A DNA stretch of 64,000 nt. It comes from Bathymodiolus brooksi. Taxonomy: Eukaryota > Mollusca > Bivalvia > Mytilida > Modiolidae. The position numbers and the translations under genes are program-made. The notes under the pieces are model-generated. The model searched no databases, was not told the DNA's origin, and saw nothing but the letters and a program-made list of their open reading frames with translations. Position 1 is the first letter of the stretch; every line of letters begins with the position of its first letter. The DNA lies in the NCBI GenBank assembly GCA_963680875.1, contig OY804588.1:60152369-60216368 (forward strand). The letters run 5' to 3'. Shown piece after piece: positions 1-8,456 of this stretch.

Positions 1-743
1 TACACGAACCAAAACAAAACGGCGTGAAAATCCGAAGTCGTACAAACGCTGGGATGACCACTACCCATCTGTGTACAGACTTTCCCATGCGTAAACGAGT
101 CATTTTGACTAGCTAAATACTTACAATAGTTTCATCCATTCAAATTATGATAAAATTTCTTACCTTACGCCAATTTATATGTCCTTTAAGTCTGTATTTG
201 ATAGAAATCCCATTTGCATCCTTGACAAACGCCATAGACGTGAAAATTGAGAGAGTTCTAACGGGCTTTTTGATTGGCTGAACAATCTGTTTCAGCCAAT
301 CAAAAAGCCCGTTAGAACTCTCTCAATTTTCACGTCTATGGCATTTGTCAAGGATGCAAATGGGATTTCTTTCAAAAACAGACTTAAAGGACATATAAAT
401 TGGCGTAAGGTAAGAAATTTTATCATAATTTGAATGGATGAAAGTATTTAGCTAGTCAAAATGACTCGTTTACGCATGGGAAAGTCTGTACACAGATGGG
501 AAGTGGTCATCCCAGCGTTTGTACGACTTCGGATTTTCACGCCGTTTTGTTTTGGTTCGTGTATGATACCTCAGCAGTTCGGAGGCCTACACTAACAATT
601 GGGGTCTCTTTGGAAAGGAAAATTACTTGACTTTCGACTGGTGGAAACATTTTTTGAAAATATTAAGGTGTTCCGAAGTTACGATCAATTTAACACGACG
701 ACTTAAAAAAATGGGAGCAAGTGAGTTCGCCCCCTTGTAGTAT
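1..743. repeat. Foldback (palindromic) element, copy A
   Basis: Bases 1-563 form an almost perfect palindrome centred near 282: the start (TACACGAACCAAAAC) is the reverse complement of 549-563. The arm continues to 743 and ends CTTGTAGTAT, followed by TATA (744-747), the likely 4-bp target duplication. A second copy lies at 35512-36016 with the end ATACTACAAG. Each arm is about 460 bp, so the full element should be about 0.9 kb, with the distal arm running out of the window. No coding capacity is seen. A hairpin this long could extrude as a cruciform. Confidence 0.75.
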
Positions 744-787
744 TATATAGTTTTTTGGGGTTTTTTCGGACGCACCTAGCCCCTGTG
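1..787 (-). mobile_element. Terminal part of an inverted P-like transposon copy (rest lies left of window)
   Basis: Positions 768-787 are the exact inverse of the 20-nt terminus at 15269-15288 (CACAGGGGCTAGGTGCGTCC), and 40598-40617 carries the same end. The element therefore ends at 787 and runs leftwards out of the window. Its subterminal part (744-767) matches the other copy, and it already carries the same foldback insertion. It lacks the 20-kb Helitron-like insertion, so it is an empty-site paralogue. The target duplication cannot be checked because the other end is outside. Assignment to the P superfamily is borrowed from the copy at 15269-40617. Confidence 0.7.
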
Positions 788-3700
788 ATCTACCCTGGTC
801 CTGACACAACAATACATTATTTGGGAAGTAGGCCATTTTCAGTAGTTTATTCACCATGTTCCATTTGTGTCTGAAATGATTTAACTGGTGTAAGCCAGGG
901 CAGGGACAAATACTTGGGTGGAGAGTGGATGCTTCCTTCTTTGCTTATTATCCTTGCCATTTTATGTCATGGTTTACTTATTGTTCAAAGGGTGGATGCT
1001 GTATCATTTTATTTTACTTTCGTATTGTAACATATTACTGGTAGTCAATGTCGCATTGACAAAATATGAAACTAAAACAGCAACAATTTAATAAATGGAA
1101 ATGTGTAAAAACTCCACTTAGAGTTTTGGTCTCATCGTCGATAGCCCACGTCTATGATATACTCTTCACTCATCACATGTGGGTCAACTGATAGAAAAAT
1201 CCTTGTAGTCATGAATTATTCATCTCAAATCTGCTTGTCTCTGTTATATTTTTGAGGATGTGAATTATTTGCACTTGTATTGCATACATTTTACTGGACC
1301 AGAAAATTATGTTACACTACTTTGATACCTTATTTGCATAGTTAAAAAAAAACATGGTTTTATATTATTTTTTTAATTCTTGTGACATACCGACAATTGT
1401 TAGATTTTAGTAATGTTACATGTATGTTGCTATAACAACTTCTAAATGCTGAATAAAGAAAACCCTGAATTTTCATGAGATGTCATAAAACTACACATGT
1501 ATTTAAAGTCATATCACAAACAGAAAGAGGACATTTTTTTGTGTACACAGATCAATTTAATGTATTATTTAATATTTTCTTACTCTTTTATATGGTTTTT
1601 GTGAGTAAGTGAATGAAAATAAAGATATGCATAAAAAAAAATCTACATTTACCTTTCACAATATTGCTGTTTTTAATCTTGATAACTATACTAATATTGT
1701 GGTATGAAGAATTAAAAATAGCATTTAGAAAATTTTTTAATTTTTAGATATGAACTACATTTGTACATTATTAAAGTTCTCAATGCTTTGTGATTTTTTT
1801 TTCTTTAGTCAGATTATGGTAATTGAACTTCACTACTACAGCTGGTCTGGATTGGTAGTTGAAGGTTAATAAATCCCCGAGATTGAATGAGAAGAACATG
1901 GAACATTCAGCTCATTTCCAAATTGAGGACAAATATGAAGAAATTGTTCACTATATTATGAATAAATTATAAATTTTACTATTTTTACCTCGCATGGATC
2001 ATTTTTGTCCAATTTTAGTATAAACATGGTATATTTTATAAATATTCTGACCTATTTCATGAAGAAGTTAAAGGGTTAGTGTAATGCCACTTTCAAAAAT
2101 ATTTCAGTTATATTGTGGTGGTCTGTCATTGGTGGAGGTAACCGGAATACCCGGAGTAAAACACTGACCTGCTGCAAGTCACTGACAAACTTTATCATAT
2201 AACGGCAGAGAGTGAAACAATTTGACTTGCTCAGTTTTGTGGTACATGTATATATTTGTTATAAGTTGATCGTCAGTTTCAGCAATTTTTTAGCTACATG
2301 TATATTATTACTGCCGATATTGAGGTATAAAGAGGGAAAACCTATTTATCCAGCTGACAGATGAAAACCCTTTAGTCATGTTTAGGACGCAGGGAAATGT
2401 TAATATTTAAGGTGACTAACCTACATTAAGTGGTATATATCATGTATATGGCATGAAAAACTGTTTTGTTTTGACTTTTGGTTACTTATTTGAGGATATA
2501 GATTTCAAAATAACAATTAGTCTTGATGATCAAATTTGGACAAGAGACAAGCGAGAAATCCTAATAAGGTAAAATTACAGAACATATAATTTTGGAAAGG
2601 TTCCTGGTGTTGGTGTTTTTATTTACAAATGTCACTATTCGTTGTTTTGACCACACTCAAGGAGTGCATGTTAACTGTTACACCCTCGATGTCATGTATG
2701 CTGGTAGAAATTACAGTATAGATGGACTGCTAGCCATGTGTTTTTATTGTGGTATCTCTTTTTATATATTCAGTTGATTTATCTTTACAAGAGATTGATA
2801 GGGGGCTTTCAGTTGATCATTCTGATACCTAGATGGTCTAAATCGGACAAAGAACACCAAAGAAATAACAAAAAATATGATTTTTTCCGGAAAAAATGTG
2901 CGCATTTGGTGGCCATTTTGTTTCAAGATGGCCACCATTTTAAGTTAATTAGTGTCCACAAAACAATATAATAAAACAAGAAGATATCATCTATCTACAT
3001 TTCAAGTTTCATGTAATTATCTTGTATACTTTTTGAGATCTAACCAGTTATATACATGTATAACTACATTCTATTTACAAGATTTCAATATTTTTGATGG
3101 TGCCATCAAGTCAACAATCACCAAACTGCCTCAACACCCATTTTCAAATCTGTATAAAACTATATTTCCAAGACTGAAAATGGTTATAGTTCATAATCCT
3201 ATTCAGAATAAATGGTTTAACAACCTCAATTATTTATCTAAACAAATTTATGTTGGAGTAATATGGAAAAGTGACGTGAACATGCCCTTTGTGGTCATTT
3301 CGACAAACCGAAAAGCTGTTTTCGAGGATTTTTACAGGTCTCAAAATTTGAAATGTTGTCTAATTTCAAAAAGTCCTGTAGTTTTTCTTGTATACATATG
3401 TTTGTTCTCCCAGAAAACAGAGGATTATGCAACTAAAGAATACAATCATTGATATATTAGCCATGGAAAAGTGTTGAAAAGGGTGTTTTCTCTGGCGGCC
3501 ATCTTGGAATAAAAAAGGGGGGAAGTCTGGAATTTGAAACAGCCATAACTTTGCAACTACTGGTCCGATTTTTACAAATGAGGGCTTAAAATGTCTGTCT
3601 TTGTGAGTTCTAATTGATAAACAAGAAATATATAAGTTTTAACATTGATGGAAATTGTCCTGGCATCTCACATGACTGTACCGTGACGATACGTCTTTAA

Positions 3701-4515
3701 AAGCAAACTTTAACATCTTTTACAGATGTCACGCTATAGACAGTATAGTCTTGTTTATGTTCCATAAATAGAAATCGGAAGACACGTCAAAAATAATGCG
3801 TCCGCTGTGGAAATCAAAATAAAATTGATAAAACGAAAACAGATGACACACGAAAACACATACCGTGACGATACATTTCTTCGTTTTCTAAAACGAAACT
3901 CGAAAGTAGTTATTACGTATTCAATTAGTATTTACCATAACAATACCAAAAATACAAAAAAGCGACCATAAAGAAAAATACTGTCACACATAACACACAA
4001 CAAATTGTCCCCAATGAAATTTGTTTGGACAGGAGAGAGCTGGATTTCTATTTTTCCTCCATTCTTGTTTTTAGACTGGTAATTGATGTTCAGCAACCAG
4101 TTTTTTCAAAGGTGATGCTAAAAAATATTATTTATATCCGTGCCCATGTTTGACAAACCCATATAAGCCTAATCGCAGTTCCAGCTTATCAGTTGTATAA
4201 TGAGCATCACGTGGTTTGGTCAAAGGTCATTAGATAAATATAAATATAAATAAATAAGCTTTATTTAGAGTCGGCATAGGTAACAGATTGTAAACAAACG
4301 CTTGAAGACATGCAGTGTAAATACAGATTATGTGTTGTACATAACCCAGAGATGTAGTTACATCAGAATCCCCATTGTTTTCTCATATTACGGTTATTAA
4401 TAAAAGATTTCCACACACATTAGAAAGTATTTTACAGTTTGTAGATATATTATTAATTAAGGTTGTTTAGTCATTTTTTCTTTATATTTATTCATTTTAT
4501 TGTGCAAATTTCAAA
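788..4515. other. AT-rich non-coding stretch, no gene recognised
   Basis: Short open frames occur (for example around 2952-3452), but they are AT-rich, lack recognisable motifs and are not conserved elsewhere in the window. One dispersed repeat sits at about 2083-2205. A small inverted repeat with GGTGGCCAT and ATGGCCACC lies near 2908-2937. The last part probably contains the 5' flank and promoter of the YqaJ gene that starts at 4516, but no clear TATA element was recognised. Confidence 0.5.
2083..2205 (+). repeat. Dispersed repeat copy 1
   Basis: This stretch has GCCACTTTCAA, ATTTCAG, a GTGGTGG/GGTGGAGG core, an ACCGGAATACCCGGAG block and CACTGACAAACTTTATCA. The same order of blocks is found at about 38417-38560 and, in shortened form, in both Polintons (about 6866-6945 and 57190-57285). 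Its class is not known to me; a SINE-like or other short interspersed repeat is possible. Confidence 0.55.
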
Positions 4516-4613
4516 ATGTCTGGAAAAGAATTGGATGATATGACTAGAAAAATTTAAGTTTTGGAAGGTTCCAGCTCTTAAAGACTTTTTGCGAAAAAGG
4601 AATTTGTCATGTG
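4516..4613 (+). pseudogene. SAP/YqaJ gene, first exon, fragment 1
   Basis: Reading towards the Polinton insertion, the frame ending at 4613 encodes VPALKDFLRKRNL, the first helix region of a SAP-type DNA-binding domain, and continues in frame at 15229 after removing the Polinton and one target duplication. The nearest ATG (4516) is in a different frame: a one-base difference between it and the SAP frame gives a stop at 4555-4557. The fragment is therefore a decayed start, or the true start is elsewhere. The following pieces are 15223-15268 and 40618-40693. Confidence 0.6.
4608..4613. repeat. Target-site duplication CATGTG, left copy
   Basis: CATGTG directly precedes the Polinton terminus AGTAGTATAG at 4614 and is repeated exactly at 15223-15228 after the other terminus. 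A 6-bp duplication and AG...CT ends are the established signature of Polinton integration. Confidence 0.92.
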
Positions 4614-4938
4614 AGTAGTATAGAAGCACCATCCACCTCGCATTTGTGGGGGATCGATGGGGATCGTGACGTCACCGGAAGTTGCATCACCGGAAGTTGC
4701 ATCACCGGAAATGACGTCACCGGAAATGACGTCACCGGAAGTCGTGAACCGGAAATGAAAGGGAGATCATTTCCCGCGGTTTTCCCGGAACTCCTCTAGA
4801 GTCTAGGTAAGAACAATGGAATTGTGAATCCAACCTGTATCGGGTCACTATAGACCTATTACCCCCTATGTTAAACCATTTTTCCCTCTTGAATTGTGCA
4901 GTCAGCGTGATTAATTGACTCAGTGGTATGTGTATGCA
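4614..4938 (+). repeat. Polinton copy 1 left terminal inverted repeat
   Basis: The repeat is the reverse complement of 14899-15222 with two compensating 15-nt differences. This end has one extra CRE/ETS unit (ATGACGTCACCGGAA), and it lacks a C/T-rich segment present at the right end. The match stops at TGTATGCA (4931-4938), and the next bases are PolB coding sequence, so the internal deletion abuts the repeat. Confidence 0.92.
4667..4757 (+). promoter_or_regulatory. Terminal CRE/ETS motif array (left end)
   Basis: Three exact CREB/ATF palindromes TGACGTCA lie at 4667, 4712 and 4727, each followed directly by CCGGAA, an ETS core. Two related GCATCACCGGAAG units lie between them. That CREB/ATF and ETS proteins bind such sites in animals is established knowledge; use as a promoter or enhancer here is inference. 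The array recurs at the right end and, diverged, in copy 2. Confidence 0.6.
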
Positions 4939-6416
4939 GGATGAAACGTTTACCCGTGGACGGATTTTGCAGAGACACCAACACCGTCTACGAATTCCAG
5001 GGATGTATCTGGCACGGACATCGATGCTGGATGACCAAAAAACATAACGGCGTCAACCCCGTCAACGGAAAGAACTTAGACGACTTGTACCAGCGTACGC
5101 AGGACAAGATACAATACATCAAAGAACAAGGCTACAACGTCGTGGAGATGTGGGAATGCCAGTGGCGCGCAAGTATCAAAAGAGACCAGGAATTGAGTCG
5201 TTTTATCGAACATCGAAAACGACCATGTGATGGTTTGATCACCATGACAGAGGACCAGATACTGGCCGCCGTCTTGAACGATCAACTGTTTGGTGCTTTG
5301 GAAGTCGATCTTCACGTCCCCGACCACTTAAAACCGACGTTTGCCGAGATGTCACCCATATTTAAAAACGTCGAAGTATCCAGAGACGATATTGGTGACC
5401 ACATGCGGCAGTATGCCGTGGACCACGACATCATGTCTCAACCCCGTAAAAGTCTGGTCGGAAGTATGTTTGGAGAAAAGATCATGATAATCACCCCGCT
5501 ATTAAAATGGTATTTGATCAAAGGACTCGTCGTCACCCGTATTTACCAGGTCGTTGAATATAGTCCTGCAAAATGTTTTCAAACCTTTGGAGAAGCCGTC
5601 AGCGATGCCCGCCGAGACGGAGATGCGGATCCACATAAAAAAATTATAGCCGAAACCAATAAGCTAGATGGAAATTCCAGCTACGGGAAAACAATCACCA
5701 ACAAAGAGAGACATACAGACGTTATATACTGTAAGGATATATATGTCCATCAATACCTTGTAGATCCGTTTTTCCGTAAATGTAACCAGCTTAACGAAGA
5801 TACATTTGAAGTCGAAATGAGTAAGAAGACAATAACTTTAGATTTACCCATGCAGATTGGCTGTTTTGTCTACCAGTACGCCAAGCTCCGGATGTTGGAG
5901 TTTTATTACGATTTCATGGACGTGTTTGTGAATCGTTCGGACTTCCAGTATTGCAGCATGGACACGGATAGTGCATATATGGCTCTTTCCACAGACACCC
6001 TGGAAGAAGTGATCAAACCCGAGATGCAACAGCGTTTCCGGATGGAAAAGAAGAATTGGTTTCCCCGTGATGACACCCCCGAACATGCTGCCTACGACAA
6101 GAGGACGCCTGGGCTCTTCAAAGAAGAGTACAGAGGAGATGGAATTGTTGCCTTGTGTAGCAAGACCTACTACTGTTTCGGGAAGGAAGACAAGTTCAGC
6201 TGCAAGGGGATCAATAAACGTCTAAACGACATCCACAAAGACAAGTACATGGACGTCCTGCTAACCAAGCAGTCTGGATCCGGTACCAACAGAGGTTTCC
6301 GTGTCATTGACAATAAAATGTATACGTATTTACAAGAAAGAGCTGGATTTTCTTACTTTTACCCTAAAAGAAAAGTGCTGGCAGATGGAGTGTCTACAAT
6401 CCCGTTAGATATTTAA
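4939..6416 (+). pseudogene. polB: 5'-truncated protein-primed family B DNA polymerase (Polinton PolB)
   Basis: PolB replicates the element. This fragment keeps the palm: YEFQGCIWHGH near its start, the motif B region KLDGNSSYGKT (about 5668-5700) and the motif C sequence SMDTDSAYM (about 5957-5983), then the C-terminus to the stop at 6414-6416. The homologous frame in copy 2 (54927-56792) begins about 130 residues earlier and is preceded by exonuclease and zinc-finger parts, all missing here. The lost part includes motif A (GVDANALYLW in copy 2). The first in-frame ATG is at 4941. It cannot be an active polymerase. The frame is otherwise uninterrupted for about 490 codons. Confidence 0.92.
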
Positions 6417-6658
6417 ATCCGTGATATATAAACTGTAAATAATAGACTGTTTAAGATTTTAAATAGTGTAAATAGTTTTAAAAAATGTTTACCTGTAAAG
6501 TTCTAGTTGAATATAAAGGAAAAAAATAGTTAAATTGAGGTCAATAACCTCGTTGATTTTCTTTTAAATTGATTTTCTTTAAAAAATTCATTGTTGTATA
6601 TATTTGTATTTATTAAATAATTGAAATTGTATAACGGTGTTGGGTCTTTCATATAGAT

Positions 6659-6893
6659 GATCAAAGATTGTATTTGGTGTTGAACGCTACTTTCAGTGAT
6701 ATCGTGATCAAAGATTGTATTTGGTGTTGAACGCTACTTTCAGTTATATCGTGATCAAACATTTCATTTGGTGTTGAACGCTACTTTCAGTTATATCGTC
6801 GTCAAAGATTACATTTGGTGTTGAACGCTACTTTCAGTTATATCGTGATCAACTATTTTATTTGGTGTTGAACGTCACTTTCAATAATATCGT
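6659..6893 (+). repeat. 47-bp tandem repeat, five copies
   Basis: The unit contains GATCAAAGATTGTATTTGG, TGTTGAACGCTACTTTCAG and TTATATCGT. Five slightly diverged copies lie end to end; copy 2 of the Polinton has three (57087-57227). The last unit runs into the segment resembling the dispersed repeat at 2083 and 38417. Confidence 0.85.
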
Positions 6894-7068
6894 GGTGGAG
6901 GAAACTATCGACCTAACGCAAAGTCACTGACAAACGTATTTCAAAGATGAGGTGTCTAGACGTACATTATTTGATCTTATCTTGAAAACCGATCACACAG
7001 AAGAAGAGTTTGAAAAAATACCAAAGGGGTAATCAAAATCAAAGGACAACAACATACATATACAACAA

Positions 7069-7217
7069 AGGACAGCACATTAAAGTAAAGAGTATGAGCC
7101 CCACAGGGACGGCACATTAAAGTACAGAGTATGAGCCCCACAGGGACAGCACATTAAAGTACAGAGTATGAGCCCCACAGGGACAGCACATTAAAGTACA
7201 GAGTATGAGCCCCACGG
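7069..7217 (+). repeat. 37-bp tandem repeat, four copies
   Basis: The unit has CACATTAAAGTACAGAG followed by TATGAGCCCCACAGGGACAG. The corresponding array in copy 2 (57417-57600) uses a 44-bp version with an extra CGGACTT block, so it is evolving independently. Function is unknown. Confidence 0.85.
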
Positions 7218-7307
7218 GGACAACACAACGGTCACGTCAAGTTTAAAACAATGGCGTGATCAAAAGCCTATGAAAACAGAAAAAGGGCAAATAGATATCA
7301 TTCAGAC

Positions 7308-7529
7308 ATGGACAACGATAGAGTACAGACATATAGAAGGATTGTGTCTACCATGTTCAATGACGGTGTTATCAACATGGGTCGAGTGCTAGTGTTATTT
7401 GCCTTCACGAGTCAAATGGGGCAACAGTACCCCACCGATGCATGGAAGTTTTGGGACATTTACCATGCCGTTCTTAAAGGGACAGAATACGAATACTTCA
7501 ATCGATCGCTCATCCACCAATCAGAATAG
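7308..7529 (+). CDS. Short ORF with BCL-2 BH1-like motif
   Basis: The 73-residue frame contains MFNDGVINMGRVLVLFAF (residues 16-33), which closely resembles the BH1 region of BCL-2 family proteins (consensus roughly LFxDGVNWGRIVAFF). It has Met where the family usually has Trp. A later DAWKFWDIY could correspond to a BH2 turn. BCL-2 proteins control mitochondrial apoptosis, and large DNA viruses often carry them to keep infected cells alive. The ORF is much shorter than a full BCL-2 fold (about 150-200 residues), so it is a remnant, one exon of a spliced gene, or a chance resemblance. Upstream the frame is open to a nearby in-frame TGA at about 7257. Copy 2 retains the same motif (57682-57897), though its frame shifts afterwards. 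The ORF end overlaps the first CCAAT box of the next promoter. Confidence 0.4.
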   Translation: MDNDRVQTYRRIVSTMFNDGVINMGRVLVLFAFTSQMGQQYPTDAWKFWDIYHAVLKGTEYEYFNRSLIHQSE

Positions 7530-7671
7530 AGGAAAAGGAACCAATCAGAAATCTCCGTTTCATAAACAACTGACCAATCGAAACACAGAATGACTGTCCA
7601 ATCAGATACGACGTTACGAAAGAAATCGACCAATCAGATACGTCGTTACTATTATTCACCTTGGATATAAG
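7517..7671 (+). promoter_or_regulatory. CCAAT-box array plus TATA element upstream of PC4-like gene
   Basis: CCAATCAG or CCAATCG occurs at 7517, 7541, 7574, 7598 and 7630, all in the same orientation and spaced 24, 33, 24 and 32 bp apart. A TATAAG element lies at 7666-7671, 48 bp before the ATG at 7719. CCAAT boxes are bound by NF-Y in animals (established); promoter function here is inference. The arrangement is kept in copy 2 (57885-58069). Confidence 0.65.
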
Positions 7672-7718
7672 ATGATGTAACTAAACCTCTGCGTCATTTA
7701 CTGGCTGGAACCCGCAAC

Positions 7719-8363
7719 ATGCCAAGTCAAAAAGGTAAAAGAGCCAAAGGCGTTCAGATGACAGAACAGCAGCCTAAAACCCCGCAGATAATTGATATCG
7801 TAGAGATGCAACCAACTGCAGATATCGTACAGAGTCCACCGACACAAAACGGCTCACAGACGCCTGATACCGCACAAATAGAAGACATATTGCAGATGGC
7901 AGCCCAGATGGTCCACATTCAGCCGCTCAAACGAGCCCTGGGAGGAAACATATACTTGGAGTTAACAGAATGGAACGGATCCAAGAGAGTAGACTTACGA
8001 TTCTGGAAAGATGCCACAGTCCCTACGAAAGAAGGAGTGAGCTTACATTTGGATCAATGGAAAGCCCTGTGCAACATGTCGGACGTCATAGACGATTTGC
8101 TTACCAGAGTCATAGAAAAAGAACCAGTAGAGTGGCGATACCATATCGGAAACGACGTTTTCGTGACGATCAAGGCACCGTTTCCCTTCGTTCACATCAG
8201 AAAGCACTTTATCCCCGCCGATGAATGGACCTACCGTCCTACCAAGAGAGGTGTGGCTTTGCACTTTGGAGAATGGAAAGAACTGAAACAGAGCATCCCA
8301 TTGTTGGAAGAAAGAGAGCCAGAACTGAGACAGTTAGTTCCCTTGTATAGAACAGACTTGTAA
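7719..8363 (+). CDS. Tandem PC4-like DNA-binding protein
   Basis: The 214-residue protein has a low-complexity, proline/glutamine-rich N-terminus (1-65) with short repeats of the type IVEMQPTADIVQ. Two segments follow with the strand pattern and ending of the transcriptional coactivator p15/PC4 family: residues 75-127 (YLELTEW...KEGVSLHLDQWKAL) and 141-195 (VFVTIKAPFPFVHIRK...TKRGVALHFGEWKEL). PC4 binds single-stranded DNA and modulates RNA polymerase II transcription. A role in late transcription or ssDNA handling during replication is inference. Most cellular PC4 proteins have one such domain. The start ATG follows the CCAAT/TATA promoter, and an AATAAA overlaps the region just after the stop. 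In copy 2 the gene is frameshifted. Confidence 0.65.
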   Translation: MPSQKGKRAKGVQMTEQQPKTPQIIDIVEMQPTADIVQSPPTQNGSQTPDTAQIEDILQMAAQMVHIQPLKRALGGNIYLELTEWNGSKRVDLRFWKDATVPTKEGVSLHLDQWKALCNMSDVIDDLLTRVIEKEPVEWRYHIGNDVFVTIKAPFPFVHIRKHFIPADEWTYRPTKRGVALHFGEWKELKQSIPLLEEREPELRQLVPLYRTDL

Positions 8364-8369
8364 AATAAA
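8364..8369 (+). terminator. Poly(A) signal AATAAA after PC4-like gene
   Basis: AATAAA lies immediately after the TAA stop (8361-8363) and 26 bp before the TATA box of the ATPase gene. This places the end of one transcription unit and the start of the next within about 60 bp. Confidence 0.5.
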
Positions 8370-8394
8370 AGTTAGAAATGTATTATTTGTTTGT

Positions 8395-8426
8395 TATAAA
8401 TATGCCCCCATCTACCCTAATTCAGT
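8395..8426 (+). promoter_or_regulatory. TATA plus initiator for packaging ATPase gene
   Basis: TATAAATA (8395-8402) is followed by TCAGT (8422-8426). The initiator A falls 29 bp after the first T, the canonical TATA-to-start distance of RNA polymerase II promoters. The predicted 5' leader is about 33 nt before ATG 8457. The module is conserved in copy 2 (from about 58797). Confidence 0.65.
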
Positions 8427-8456
8427 CAGTCGTATCCCGACACCCGAAACGACAAC

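Larger units (their letters stand above)
6417..7307. other. Non-coding spacer after polB with two tandem repeats
   Basis: No gene is seen. The spacer holds a 47-bp repeat (6659-6893), a short stretch like the dispersed host repeat (about 6866-6945) and a 37-bp repeat (about 7069-7217). Copy 2 has the same arrangement at 56793-57642 with different repeat numbers. Confidence 0.7.

Noticed and set aside
2592..3452. Three plus-strand frames of 61, 77 and 166 codons
   Set aside because: AT-rich composition, no recognisable motifs, no promoter, and overlapping frames; probably chance.
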